Shown here one piece after another: positions 41,621-50,904 of a DNA stretch of 64,000 nt. The stretch's first letter is position 1, and each line of letters opens with the position of its first letter. The notes below the pieces were generated by a model, which searched no databases, was not told the origin of the DNA, and saw only the letters and a program-made list of their open reading frames with translations. This stretch comes from Pseudomonas sp. LBUM920 (GTDB lineage Bacteria; Pseudomonadota; Gammaproteobacteria; Pseudomonadales; Pseudomonadaceae), in assembly GCF_003852315.1 (NCBI RefSeq), contig NZ_CP027762.1, positions 186,001 to 250,000 on the forward strand. Direction: 5' to 3'. Position numbers and translations under genes: made by a program.

Positions 41621-42622
41621 TTAACTCGCTATGACGCGGTTCTTGCCTTGGCGTTTGGCCTCGTACATTGCCGCATCAGCGCGCGCAAACAGGCCGTCCA
41701 GAGATGAATCTTCTTCGCGCAGGGTGGCCAGGCCCTGGCTGACGGTGACGGTGAATTGCCGCCCTTCGTAGCTGAAACTCAGCGCCTGGATTTCCTTGCC
41801 CAACCGCTCGGCCACTTGTAACGCCATGTGCGGCGCACAACCGGGCAGCACGGCTGCGAATTCTTCGCCACCGATGCGCCCGAACAGGTCGCCACGGCGC
41901 AGTACGCTGCGACCGCTCTCGGCGATACGCCGCAACACCTGATCGCCCTCCAGGTGGCCGTAACTGTCGTTGACCTCTTTGAAGTCATCAATGTCCAGCA
42001 ACAGGAACGCCAGGGGTGTGCCCTGAGCGCAAGCGCTGTCGAAGGCCAGGTTGGCGCATTCGAAAAAGTGCCTGCGATTGCTGCTCTGGGTCAGTACGTC
42101 GGTGGTGGCGAGTCGGTGCAGTTCCAACTCCATTTGTTTCTTTTCGGTGATGTCTTCGGCCATGCCGACCACGATCACCGGCTTGCCGGGCTCCACCTGC
42201 TGGTTGATATAGCATTTGTCGCTCAGCCAGCGAATCTGCCCGTCGGCGGTAATGATGCGGTACTCGCGGTCCTCCACGGCGCCTTGCTCCAGCACGCGGG
42301 CGAGGCTGTATTCAGCGTAATCGAGGTCTTCGGGGTGAATGCTGTTGCGCCATTCGCGGTGGTCGGCCAATAGCAGACCGGCCGAACGGCCAAACACTCG
42401 CTCGTAGGCCGGGCTCACGTACAGCACTTGGCGCGTTTCCCAGTCGATGGCCCACAGCACGGCATTCACGCTGACCAGCAGTGAGCTGAGCAGTTGCTCG
42501 CGCTCACTCAGCCGCTCGACTTCACCCTGGGCGTGCATGAGCGCCAACAAGGTTGCCGCCGCAGCCGGGCGGGCAGGCTCAGCTGTGGGGGCATCGGGCA
42601 AGTAAGGCTTTTCGTGGACCAT
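41621..42622 (-). CDS. PAS-GGDEF diguanylate cyclase
   Basis: The 333-residue protein has a PAS/PAC domain (about 45-165, with DWETRQVLYVSPAYERVFGR and VVGMAEDITEKKQ) and a GGDEF domain with the active-site motif GGEEF in FGRIGGEEFAAVLPG. It should synthesise c-di-GMP in the cytoplasm. There is no membrane segment. PgaC/PgaD upstream in the window belong to a c-di-GMP-responsive pathway, but a direct link is not shown. The start is the ATG at 42622. Confidence 0.88.
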   Translation of the reverse strand: MVHEKPYLPDAPTAEPARPAAAATLLALMHAQGEVERLSEREQLLSSLLVSVNAVLWAIDWETRQVLYVSPAYERVFGRSAGLLLADHREWRNSIHPEDLDYAEYSLARVLEQGAVEDREYRIITADGQIRWLSDKCYINQQVEPGKPVIVVGMAEDITEKKQMELELHRLATTDVLTQSSNRRHFFECANLAFDSACAQGTPLAFLLLDIDDFKEVNDSYGHLEGDQVLRRIAESGRSVLRRGDLFGRIGGEEFAAVLPGCAPHMALQVAERLGKEIQALSFSYEGRQFTVTVSQGLATLREEDSSLDGLFARADAAMYEAKRQGKNRVIAS

Positions 42623-42852
42623 CGGTACAACTCTCTCTGGGCGCGCCGCAGGATGGAGCAGCGGTCACTACAAGGGGTCACCATGATGGCGAAGTGTTCT
42701 TTGAGAGAGGGGAATTGCGGTGAAGTTCCGTGAACAGCCTGACTAAGAAATGACGTCAGAAACCGGTTGTAGGCCGATTTTCGTGGTGAATAGGTTGGTT
42801 TTAGTGATTAGTTTTACGGCGGCGAGGGTGCCCCTTGTGGCGAGGGGCTTGC

Positions 42853-42987
42853 TGTGGCGAGCAGGTTTGCCCCGCGTTGGGCTGCGAAGCGGCCCTGAAA
42901 CCTGGCGCTGCGGTGTGTTGGGAGAAATGCAGTGGCTTTTATTGGGGCTGCTTCGCTGCCCAACGCGGGGCAAGCCCGCTCGCCACA
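42853..42987. repeat. REP inverted pair (TGTGGCGAGCGGGC class)
   Basis: TGTGGCGAGCAGGTTTGCCC on the left and CGGGGCAAGCCCGCTCGCCACA-like sequence on the right match the class found at 6224-6358. It lies between two minus-strand genes. Confidence 0.8.
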
Positions 42988-43061
42988 GCAAGCCCGCCTG
43001 CCAGGGCCAACCTCGCCGCCTTCGGCCAGCCCACTCGTACGAGCGGGCTGTGAATGCCTGA

Positions 43062-44246
43062 TCAGACCGTTGCAGGACGCAGCGAGTAGGTCTTCAATTG
43101 GTGGGCAAAATCGCGCAGGGACTGAATGCCGCTGGCCTCGGCCTCGTGCACCCATTCCTTGATCGCGGCCAGCATGTCGTGGCCATTGGAGCTGGTTTTC
43201 AGCCAGATCTGCTGCAGCGCCAGGCGCTTCTCGTAGATCACGGTGAGCGCATGGCTGTGTTCCAGCAGGCTCTGGATACGCACGTGGTGGCGGTCATCGA
43301 GCAAGCTGGTTTCACGCGACAGCAGGCGTTTGGCCCGGTGGAACTGGTGACGCACCGAGTGATCGACCTTTTCCAGCTCTTGCTTGACCAGCGGACCGAT
43401 TACCAACTTGCGGTACTGGGCCATGATCTGGAAGCGGTTGTTGAGGATCGCCATGGCGGTGTCCATGTCCAGATGGCCTTTGCCTTCGACACGGTGGGCG
43501 ATGGGGGCAACGCGCTGCACCTTGGCCAGGCGCAGGAAGCTGAAGACTTTGATCCACGCCCAACCCAGGTCGAACTCCCACTTCTTCACCGACAGCTTGG
43601 CTGAATTGGGGTAGGTGTGGTGATTGTTGTGCAGCTCTTCGCCGCCGACGATGATGCCCCACGGCACCAGGTTGGTCGCCGCGTCACGGCATTCGAAGTT
43701 GCGATAGCCCACGGCATGCCCCAGGCCGTTGATCACGCCGGCAGCCCAGAACGGAATCCACATCATCTGGATCGCCCAGATGGTGATGCCGATGGTGCCG
43801 AACAGCAGCAGGTCGATGACGCCCATGATCGCCACGCCCAGCAGCGGGTAAGGCGTATAGATTTTGCGCTCGATCCAGTCGTCCGGGCAGTTCTTGCCGT
43901 AGATGCGCAGGGTCTCCGGGTTTTCGGCTTCGGCGCGGTACAGCTCGGCGCCTTTGCGCAACACGGTGGACAGGCCTTTGACGACCGGGCTGTGCGGGTC
44001 GTCGACGGTTTCGCATTTGGCGTGGTGTTTGCGGTGGATGGCGGTCCACTCGCGGGTGTTCTGCGCCGTGGTCAGCCACAGCCAGAAGCGGAAGAAGTGT
44101 TTCAGGCCGGCATTGAGCTCCAGGGAGCGATGGGCTGAATAGCGGTGCAGATAAACCGTGACCCCAACGATGGTCACGTGGGTCATCAACAGAGTGACTG
44201 CCACCAGTTGCCAGGCTGACAAGTCAAGAAAACCGTTGTACCACAT
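43062..44246 (-). CDS. Membrane fatty-acid (acyl-CoA/phospholipid) delta-9 desaturase
   Basis: The 394-residue protein begins MWYNGFLDLSAWQLVAVTLL and has several membrane helices. The three histidine boxes of class III desaturases are visible: HRYSAHRSLEL, HRKHHAKCET and HNNHHTYPNSAKL. It inserts a double bond into saturated acyl chains, adjusting membrane fluidity. It resembles the Pseudomonas DesA type. The start is set at MWYN (44246); a longer frame to 44285 would add 13 residues. Confidence 0.88.
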   Translation of the reverse strand: MWYNGFLDLSAWQLVAVTLLMTHVTIVGVTVYLHRYSAHRSLELNAGLKHFFRFWLWLTTAQNTREWTAIHRKHHAKCETVDDPHSPVVKGLSTVLRKGAELYRAEAENPETLRIYGKNCPDDWIERKIYTPYPLLGVAIMGVIDLLLFGTIGITIWAIQMMWIPFWAAGVINGLGHAVGYRNFECRDAATNLVPWGIIVGGEELHNNHHTYPNSAKLSVKKWEFDLGWAWIKVFSFLRLAKVQRVAPIAHRVEGKGHLDMDTAMAILNNRFQIMAQYRKLVIGPLVKQELEKVDHSVRHQFHRAKRLLSRETSLLDDRHHVRIQSLLEHSHALTVIYEKRLALQQIWLKTSSNGHDMLAAIKEWVHEAEASGIQSLRDFAHQLKTYSLRPATV

Positions 44247-44411
44247 AGGCTGTATGGCCCTCAGATAAAGAAAAAAGCAGCTCACGCATTATCACTAAGC
44301 CTACAGAGAAAACCAGCCGCCCTTTCAGATAGAAGTGACTGGATGTTTCTTATTCTATAATCCGCAGCCTTTGTAGGGCGATTTTGTTTTTTGGTAAGGA
44401 TTACTGACCAT

Positions 44412-46322
44412 ATGCTGTTTTCATACCGAGGTGCCCTGCGTGTGGGGCTGGTATACCTGCTGGTTTCCATTGCGTGGCTCCAGCTCAGCCATCATCTATT
44501 GATCGACTTTCTCGATGACCCTTGGGAATTGGAGCGCTGGCTGCAGGTGCGCGGCTATGTCTGGGTGGGGCTCAGCGCGCTGACCCTGTCGCTGATTTGC
44601 GCCCGTTTTGCCCGTGCTCACCAGCTGCAGCAGCCGCTGAAAGAAAACCGCGAGCGCCTGCGCCAGGCGGCTGCCGTGTTCGATTGCACCCGCGAAGGCG
44701 TGCTGGTCACCGACGCCCAGGGGCTGATCGTGCACGTCAATCGAGCGTTTATCGAGATCACCGGCTATCGCCGCGAAGATGTCATGGGCGAGCGACCAAG
44801 CTTGTTCAAGTCCGGGCGCCATTCGTCGAATTTTTATCAACAGATGTTCCAGACCCTGGAACGCACTGGCGAATGGAGCGGCGAAATCTGGAACCGGCGC
44901 AAAAGCGGCGAAATTTATCCACAGTGGCAAACCATCCGCGTCATCCAGGATGACCAAGGCAAGGTCAGCCATTACGTCGCGGTGTTTTCCGATATCAGCG
45001 CAATCAAGGATTCCGAGCACGAACTGGCGCACCTCGCCCATCACGACCCGCTCACCGACCTGCCCAACCGCCTGCTGTTCACCGACCGCGCCGAGCAGGC
45101 GCTGGCCTCGGCGCAAGTGCACAAACGCGGCTGTGCCTTGTTGTTGCTGGACCTGGACCACTTCAAGATCATCAACGACAGCCTCGGCCATAACGTCGGC
45201 GACCAGTTGCTCAAAGCGGTCGGCGAGCGGCTCAAGGGCCTGTTCGGCCCCGGCGTGACCCTGGCGCGCCTGGGCGGCGACGAGTTCGCCGTGCTCGCCG
45301 AAAGTTGTCCACAGGTGGTGCAGGCCGCCGCGCTGGCCCAGCGCATGCTCGATGCGATGAAGCAGCCGTTCATCTTTGACGGCCATCAACTGTTTATCAG
45401 CGCCAGCATCGGTATCAGCCTGTTCCCCAGCGATGCCCTGAGCGCCCAGCAGTTGCTGCGCAATGCCGATTCCGCGCTGTTCAAAGCCAAGAGTGCCGGG
45501 CGCGAAAGCTACGCGCTGTACACCGAAGAGCTGACCGCCCATGCACAGAACCGCGTGGAAATCGCCAGCGAACTGCGCCGCGCCCTCGACCAGCACGAGC
45601 TGCGCGTGTATTACCAGCCGGTGCACCACCTGCAGGGCAGCCGCCTGATCGGCGTCGAAGCGCTGGTGCGTTGGCAGCATCCGGAGCGCGGTCTGGTGCC
45701 ACCCGGCGATTTCATCCCCATCGCCGAACGTACCGGGCTGATTGCCGACATCGACGCCTGGGTCATGGATCAGGCCTGCCGCCAGATGTGCCAGTGGCTG
45801 GCCGATGGCGCGCCGTTGAGTTTTATCGCGGTGAATGTCTCCAGCCGGCTGTTTGCCCGGCGCGAGCTGTACGAGCAAGTCGCCCAGGTGCTGCACGCCA
45901 CCGGCCTCGATCCGGCGTTTCTTGAGTTGGAGGTCACCGAAAGCGCGGTAATGGATGATCCGGAAGTTGCCCTTGAGCAGCTGCATCGCCTGCGAGAGCT
46001 GGGCTTGCGCCTGGCCATCGACGATTTTGGCACCGGCTATTCGTCACTGCTGCGCCTCAAGCGGCTGCCGGTGCAGAAGCTCAAGATCGACCAGGGTTTT
46101 GTCGCCGGGCTGCCATGGGATGAGGACGATGCGGCGATTGTGCGCGTGGTGATCGCCCTGGCGAAAAGCATGGGCATGCAGGTGCACGCCGAAGGCATAG
46201 AGCAAGTGGAACAGGCGCGGTTCTTGTTGGAGCAGGCATGCGATATGGGGCAGGGGTACTGGTTTGGGCGGCCGATGCCGGCACAGGAGATTGATTGGCA
46301 GCGGGCACCTGCTATCCGATAG
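44412..46322 (+). CDS. PAS-GGDEF-EAL c-di-GMP signalling protein
   Basis: Two N-terminal membrane helices (about 4-25 and 42-62) are followed by a PAS domain (FDCTREGVLVTDAQGLIVHV, about 85-200), a GGDEF domain (LARLGGDEFAVLAE, about 205-365) and an EAL domain (GVEALVRWQHP, FIAVNVSSRLF, LAIDDFGTGYSSL). Both catalytic signatures look intact, so it may make or break c-di-GMP. The start at ATG 44412 follows AAGGA by 11 bases; a TTG at 44391 is possible but lies before the ribosome site. Confidence 0.9.
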   Translation: MLFSYRGALRVGLVYLLVSIAWLQLSHHLLIDFLDDPWELERWLQVRGYVWVGLSALTLSLICARFARAHQLQQPLKENRERLRQAAAVFDCTREGVLVTDAQGLIVHVNRAFIEITGYRREDVMGERPSLFKSGRHSSNFYQQMFQTLERTGEWSGEIWNRRKSGEIYPQWQTIRVIQDDQGKVSHYVAVFSDISAIKDSEHELAHLAHHDPLTDLPNRLLFTDRAEQALASAQVHKRGCALLLLDLDHFKIINDSLGHNVGDQLLKAVGERLKGLFGPGVTLARLGGDEFAVLAESCPQVVQAAALAQRMLDAMKQPFIFDGHQLFISASIGISLFPSDALSAQQLLRNADSALFKAKSAGRESYALYTEELTAHAQNRVEIASELRRALDQHELRVYYQPVHHLQGSRLIGVEALVRWQHPERGLVPPGDFIPIAERTGLIADIDAWVMDQACRQMCQWLADGAPLSFIAVNVSSRLFARRELYEQVAQVLHATGLDPAFLELEVTESAVMDDPEVALEQLHRLRELGLRLAIDDFGTGYSSLLRLKRLPVQKLKIDQGFVAGLPWDEDDAAIVRVVIALAKSMGMQVHAEGIEQVEQARFLLEQACDMGQGYWFGRPMPAQEIDWQRAPAIR

Positions 46323-46338
46323 GCAAAACTCGGTCAAT

Positions 46339-46430
46339 GTGGGAGCCGGGCTTGCCCGCGATGAGGGCCTTTCAGGCGAAATATTTCGTACCTGACACAC
46401 CGCCATCGCGGGCAAGCCCGGCTCCCACAG
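46339..46430. repeat. REP inverted pair
   Basis: TGTGGGAGCCGGGCTTGCCC and its inverted copy at 46410-46430 lie just after the GGDEF-EAL gene. Confidence 0.85.
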
Positions 46431-46520
46431 GGTTAAGCAGCGCCGGGGTATCAGTATTTTCAGTACCAAAACCTTCGCAACCCCACGTCCTGCCAGAAAA
46501 TTCTTTCTGGTTATATAAAC

Positions 46521-46545
46521 ATTCTTAAATAGTATTTTTAAGAAT
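46521..46545 (+). promoter_or_regulatory. Perfect inverted repeat upstream of oscA, possible sulfur-responsive operator
   Basis: ATTCTTAAA (46521-46529) and its exact complement TTTAAGAAT (46537-46545) are separated by 7 bp, 80 bp before the oscA start. The region is AT-rich. The oscA-sbp genes are sulfur-starvation genes, normally under CysB control, so this is a plausible operator. It could instead be part of the promoter. Confidence 0.5.
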
Positions 46546-46625
46546 ATCCGCGCTTATCTACTATCGCCCTCACGCCGCAAGCAGTGCCGCCACTGCCAGG
46601 CACTATTCATTTCAGGAGCGAGACC

Positions 46626-46808
46626 ATGAGCGCATCTCTACGTAGCGTCGACGGCCAGGACGAAGCAGCCATTTTGCGTGAGATCCAGAGCGCCTTGCGC
46701 GACCTGCGGTTTGGCGCGGTGGAAATCACTGTGCATAACGCCCAAGTGGTCCAGATCGAACGCAAGGAAAAATTCCGTTTGCAGAACCCGGGTAACAAAC
46801 CGAGCTGA
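46626..46808 (+). CDS. oscA: OscA, sulfur-starvation response protein (60 aa)
   Basis: The 60-residue protein (MSASLRSVDGQDEAAILREI, then FGAVEITVHNAQVVQIERKE) is the DUF2292/OscA type. OscA is needed for use of organosulfur compounds under sulfur limitation and lies next to sbp in Pseudomonas. CAGGAG lies 8 bases before ATG 46626; the upstream in-frame start at 46584 is rejected. sbp follows after 75 bp. Confidence 0.9.
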   Translation: MSASLRSVDGQDEAAILREIQSALRDLRFGAVEITVHNAQVVQIERKEKFRLQNPGNKPS

Positions 46809-46883
46809 GCAACAACGGCGATTCGCATGCTAGACCCGCAACTATAAGAAAAAGCCAACACCCCAGAATTTCAGGAGCCTTCT

Positions 46884-47894
46884 ATGTCGTCGATTCGCCG
46901 TTACGCCCTGGCCGCACTGGCCAGTGCCGTGTTTGCCGGTTCCGCTGTTGCCAAAGACTACGAGTTGCTCAACGTCTCGTATGACCCGACCCGTGAGCTG
47001 TACCAGGACTATAACGCTGAGTTCACCACCTTCTGGAAACAGTCCCACCCCGGCGACAACGTCAAGATCCAGCAATCACACGGTGGTTCGGGCAAGCAAG
47101 GCCGTGCGGTGATCGACGGCCTGCGCGCCGACGTAGTGACCCTGGCCCTGGCCGGCGACATCGACGAAATCGCCAAATTGGGCAAGACCCTGCCGGAAAA
47201 CTGGCAAACCCGCCTGCCGGACGCCAGCACGCCCTACACCTCGACCATCGTGTTCCTGGTTCGCAAAGGCAACCCTAAAGGCATCAAGGATTGGGGCGAC
47301 CTGATCAAGAAAGACGTGTCTGTGATCACCCCGAACCCGAAAACCTCCGGCGGCGCCCGCTGGAACTTCCTCGCCGCCTGGGCCTATGGCCTGAAAGCCG
47401 GCGGCAGCGATGCCAAGGCCCAGGAATACGTGAAGGAGCTGTTCAAGCACGTGCCGATCCTCGACACCGGCGCTCGTGGTTCGACCATCACCTTCGTCAA
47501 CAACGGTCAGGGTGATGTGTTGCTGGCCTGGGAAAACGAAGCGTTTCTGGCGCTGAAAGAAGACGGCGGCGCCGACAAGTTCGACATCGTTGTACCTTCG
47601 CTGTCGATCCTCGCCGAGCCGCCAGTGGCCGTGGTCGACAAGAACGCCGAGAAAAAGGGCAACACCGAAATCGCCACCGAATACCTCAAGCACCTGTACA
47701 GCCCCGCTGGCCAGGAGATTGCGGCGAAGAACTTCTACCGCCCACGCGATGAGAAAGTCGCCGCCAAATACGCCCAGCAGTTCCCGAAACTGGACCTGGT
47801 GACTATCGACAAAGACTTCGGCGGCTGGAAAACTGCCCAACCGAAATTCTTCAATGACGGTGGCGTGTTCGACCAGATCTACTCGGCGCAGTAA
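46884..47894 (+). CDS. sbp: Sulfate-binding periplasmic protein Sbp
   Basis: The signal peptide MSSIRRYALAALASAVFAGS is followed by the mature sequence KDYELLNVSYDPTRELYQDY. SHGGSGKQGRAVIDGLRADV is the anion-binding region typical of sulfate-binding proteins. The 336-residue length fits Sbp/CysP. It delivers sulfate (or thiosulfate) to the CysTW permease encoded downstream. A REP pair separates it from cysT, so the permease genes may be expressed at a lower level. Confidence 0.93.
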   Translation: MSSIRRYALAALASAVFAGSAVAKDYELLNVSYDPTRELYQDYNAEFTTFWKQSHPGDNVKIQQSHGGSGKQGRAVIDGLRADVVTLALAGDIDEIAKLGKTLPENWQTRLPDASTPYTSTIVFLVRKGNPKGIKDWGDLIKKDVSVITPNPKTSGGARWNFLAAWAYGLKAGGSDAKAQEYVKELFKHVPILDTGARGSTITFVNNGQGDVLLAWENEAFLALKEDGGADKFDIVVPSLSILAEPPVAVVDKNAEKKGNTEIATEYLKHLYSPAGQEIAAKNFYRPRDEKVAAKYAQQFPKLDLVTIDKDFGGWKTAQPKFFNDGGVFDQIYSAQ

Positions 47895-47941
47895 GCCAAA
47901 TTAAACTGTAGGAGCCTGATTTTCTGTAGGCGCTGGGCTTC

Positions 47942-48030
47942 TGTGGGAGCTGGCTTGCCTGCGATAGCATCACCGCGGTGTGTCTGACACACCGAGGTGC
48001 CTGCATCGCGGGCAAGCCCGGCTCCCACAG
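47942..48030. repeat. REP inverted pair between sbp and cysT
   Basis: TGTGGGAGCTGGCTTGCCTG faces CGGGCAAGCCCGGCTCCCAC. The hairpin lies inside the sulfate operon and could stabilise the sbp end of the message, giving more binding protein than permease. Confidence 0.85.
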
Positions 48031-48094
48031 AAAAGCCAAGTCCCGCAGAGAGTGCGCTCCTACAGTGGTTTCTACCCTTTAACCAAGGACTCTT

Positions 48095-48913
48095 ATGTCG
48101 CGTCGTATTTCCCCCGTCATACCCGGCTTCGGGCTGACGCTGGGCTACACCGTGGTGTACCTCAGCCTGATCGTACTCATCCCCCTGGCGGCGATGTTTG
48201 TACATGCCGCTCAACTCACTTGGGATCAGTTCTGGAACATCATCTCGGCACCGCGTGTGCTGGCGGCGTTGAAATTGAGCTTCGGCACGGCGCTGTATGC
48301 CGCCATCATCAACGGCGTGATCGGTACGCTGCTGGCCTGGGTGTTGGTGCGCTACACCTTCCCCGGCCGCAAAATCATCGATGCGATGATCGACCTGCCT
48401 TTCGCCCTGCCCACCGCTGTCGCCGGTATTGCACTGACTGCGCTCTACACCCCCACCGGCCTGGTCGGCCAGTTCGCCGCGGACCTGGGCTTCAAAATCG
48501 CTTACACCCCGCTGGGCATCACCCTGGCGCTGACCTTCGTCACGCTGCCATTCGTGGTGCGCACGGTGCAGCCGGTATTGGCCGATATCCCCCGGGAAAT
48601 CGAAGAAGCCGCCGCTTGCCTGGGCGCCAAGCCATTGCAGGTGTTCCGCTACATCCTCGTGCCTGCGTTGCTGCCCGCCTGGCTGACCGGCTTCGCACTG
48701 GCCTTCGCCCGTGGCGTTGGTGAATACGGCTCGGTGATTTTCATCGCGGGCAACATGCCGATGAAAACCGAAATCCTGCCGCTGCTGATCATGGTCAAGC
48801 TCGACCAGTACGACTACCACGGCGCCACCTCGATCGGTGTGCTGATGCTGGTGGTTTCCTTTGTTTTGCTGCTGCTGATCAACTTGCTGCAGCGGCGCAT
48901 CGAACACCCATAA
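48095..48913 (+). CDS. cysT: Sulfate ABC transporter permease CysT
   Basis: The 272-residue membrane protein has about six helices and the permease EAA-type loop EIEEAAACLGAKPLQVFRYI. Its N-terminus MSRRISPVIPGFGLTLGYTV is typical of CysT (CysU). It pairs with CysW, encoded 13 bp downstream, to import sulfate with ATP hydrolysis by CysA. Confidence 0.93.
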   Translation: MSRRISPVIPGFGLTLGYTVVYLSLIVLIPLAAMFVHAAQLTWDQFWNIISAPRVLAALKLSFGTALYAAIINGVIGTLLAWVLVRYTFPGRKIIDAMIDLPFALPTAVAGIALTALYTPTGLVGQFAADLGFKIAYTPLGITLALTFVTLPFVVRTVQPVLADIPREIEEAAACLGAKPLQVFRYILVPALLPAWLTGFALAFARGVGEYGSVIFIAGNMPMKTEILPLLIMVKLDQYDYHGATSIGVLMLVVSFVLLLLINLLQRRIEHP

Positions 48914-48926
48914 GGAGGCGCGGAAC

Positions 48927-49799
48927 ATGTCCCAATCGTCTATTTCCGCCGCGTCTTCGGCCAACGCCGCCCGTCGTGGCAGCGCAGTGTCGCGACGCAT
49001 CCTGATCAGCCTCGGCTGGCTGGTGTTCTTCCTGTTCCTGCTGCTGCCGCTGTTTATCGTGGTGTCCCAGGGTTTGAAAAACGGCCTTGGCGCGTTCTTC
49101 ACCGCGATCCTGGAACCCGATGCGCTGTCGGCACTGAAGCTGACGGTGATCGCCGTGGTGATTTCGGTGCCGCTCAACGTGGTGTTCGGCGTCAGCGCCG
49201 CCTGGTGCGTGAGCAAATACTCGTTCCGTGGCAAGAGCATCCTGGTCACGCTGATCGACCTGCCGTTCTCGGTGTCGCCGGTGATTGCCGGTCTGGTCTA
49301 CGTGCTGATGTTCGGCGCCCAGGGTTTTTTCGGCCCGTGGTTGCAAGATCACGACATCCAGATCGTCTTCGCCTTGCCGGGCATTGTGCTGGCGACCATC
49401 TTCGTGACGGTGCCGTTCGTGGCCCGTGAACTGATCCCGCTGATGCAGGAGCAGGGCACCCAGGAAGAAGAGGCCGCGCGCCTGCTCGGTGCCAATGGCT
49501 GGCAGATGTTCTGGCACGTGACCGTGCCGAACATCAAGTGGGGCCTGATCTACGGCGTGGTGCTGTGTACCGCACGGGCGATGGGTGAGTTCGGCGCGGT
49601 GTCGGTGGTGTCCGGCCACATTCGCGGCGTGACCAACACCCTGCCGCTGCACGTCGAGATCCTCTACAACGAATACAACCACGTTGCCGCGTTTGCCGTC
49701 GCGAGCCTGTTGCTGATCCTGGCGCTCTTCATCCTGCTGCTCAAGCAGTGGAGCGAGAACCGTATCAACCGCCTGCGCAAAAGCGCCGGTGAGGAATAA
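48927..49799 (+). CDS. cysW: Sulfate ABC transporter permease CysW
   Basis: The 290-residue permease has six membrane helices and the EAA loop QEEEAARLLGANGWQMFWHV. A GGAGG site precedes the ATG. The gene lies between cysT (13 bp) and cysA (3 bp), forming the operon. Residues FGAVSVVSGHIRGVTNTLPL match the CysW C-terminal half. Confidence 0.93.
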   Translation: MSQSSISAASSANAARRGSAVSRRILISLGWLVFFLFLLLPLFIVVSQGLKNGLGAFFTAILEPDALSALKLTVIAVVISVPLNVVFGVSAAWCVSKYSFRGKSILVTLIDLPFSVSPVIAGLVYVLMFGAQGFFGPWLQDHDIQIVFALPGIVLATIFVTVPFVARELIPLMQEQGTQEEEAARLLGANGWQMFWHVTVPNIKWGLIYGVVLCTARAMGEFGAVSVVSGHIRGVTNTLPLHVEILYNEYNHVAAFAVASLLLILALFILLLKQWSENRINRLRKSAGEE

Positions 49800-49802
49800 G
49801 TC

Positions 49803-50783
49803 ATGTCGATTGAAGTCCGTAATGTCAGCAAGAATTTCAACGCCTTCAAGGCCCTGAACAGCATCAATCTGGACATCCAGAGTGGCGAGCTGGTGGCGTT
49901 GCTGGGCCCGTCCGGCTGCGGCAAGACCACCTTGCTGCGCATCATTGCCGGCCTGGAAACTCCGGATGACGGCAGCATCGTGTTCCACGGTGAAGACGTG
50001 TCCGGCCACGACGTGCGTGATCGCAACGTGGGGTTTGTGTTCCAGCACTACGCATTGTTCCGCCACATGACCGTGTTCGACAACGTCGCTTTCGGCCTGC
50101 GCATGAAGCCGAAAAACCAGCGCCCGAACGAAAGCCAGATTGCGGTCAAGGTTCACGAGCTGCTGAACATGGTGCAGCTCGATTGGTTGTCTGATCGCTA
50201 CCCGGAACAACTCTCCGGTGGCCAGCGCCAGCGTATTGCCCTGGCCCGCGCCCTGGCGGTCGAGCCCAAAGTGCTGCTGCTGGACGAACCGTTCGGCGCC
50301 CTCGACGCCAAGGTGCGTAAAGAGCTGCGCCGCTGGCTGGCGCGTCTGCACGAAGACATCAACCTGACCTCGGTGTTCGTGACCCACGACCAGGAAGAGG
50401 CCATGGAAGTCGCCGACCGCATTGTGGTGATGAACAAGGGCGTGATCGAACAGATCGGTTCACCGGGCGAAGTCTACGAAAACCCGGCCAGCGATTTTGT
50501 GTACCACTTCCTGGGTGATTCCAACCGCCTGCATTTGGGTGAAGACAAGCACGTGCTTTTCCGCCCGCATGAAGTGTCGTTGTCGCGCCATGAACTGGAA
50601 GATCACCACGCGGCTGAAGTGCGTGATATTCGGCCGTTGGGCGCTACCACTCGGGTAACGCTGAAGGTCGAAGGCCAGAGCGAACTGATCGAAGCTGAAG
50701 TGGTAAAGGACCACGACAGCCTGACGGGCCTGGCCCGTGGCGAGACCCTGTTCTTCAAGCCCAAGGTCTGGCAAAAAGCTTGA
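49803..50783 (+). CDS. cysA: Sulfate/thiosulfate ABC transporter ATP-binding protein CysA
   Basis: The 326-residue ATPase shows Walker A GPSGCGKTT, the signature LSGGQRQR, Walker B VLLLDEPFGALD and the switch His in VFVTHDQEE. The C-terminal TOBE-like domain (FRPHEVSLSRHELEDHHAAE) is present, as in CysA. It powers CysTW, and its ATG lies 3 bp after the cysW stop. Confidence 0.94.
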   Translation: MSIEVRNVSKNFNAFKALNSINLDIQSGELVALLGPSGCGKTTLLRIIAGLETPDDGSIVFHGEDVSGHDVRDRNVGFVFQHYALFRHMTVFDNVAFGLRMKPKNQRPNESQIAVKVHELLNMVQLDWLSDRYPEQLSGGQRQRIALARALAVEPKVLLLDEPFGALDAKVRKELRRWLARLHEDINLTSVFVTHDQEEAMEVADRIVVMNKGVIEQIGSPGEVYENPASDFVYHFLGDSNRLHLGEDKHVLFRPHEVSLSRHELEDHHAAEVRDIRPLGATTRVTLKVEGQSELIEAEVVKDHDSLTGLARGETLFFKPKVWQKA

Positions 50784-50816
50784 AGACACCGCAATACCCA
50801 TGCGGGAGCGGGCTTG

Positions 50817-50903
50817 TGTGGGAGCTGGCTTGCCTGCGATAGCATCACTGCGGTGTGACTGACACACCGAGGTGCCTGCATCGCAGGCAAGCCAGCTCCC
50901 ACA
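50817..50903. repeat. REP inverted pair after cysA
   Basis: TGTGGGAGCTGGCTTGCCTG and its inverted copy form a possible hairpin between the convergent cysA and Mpo1-like genes. Confidence 0.85.
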
Positions 50904-50904
50904 T

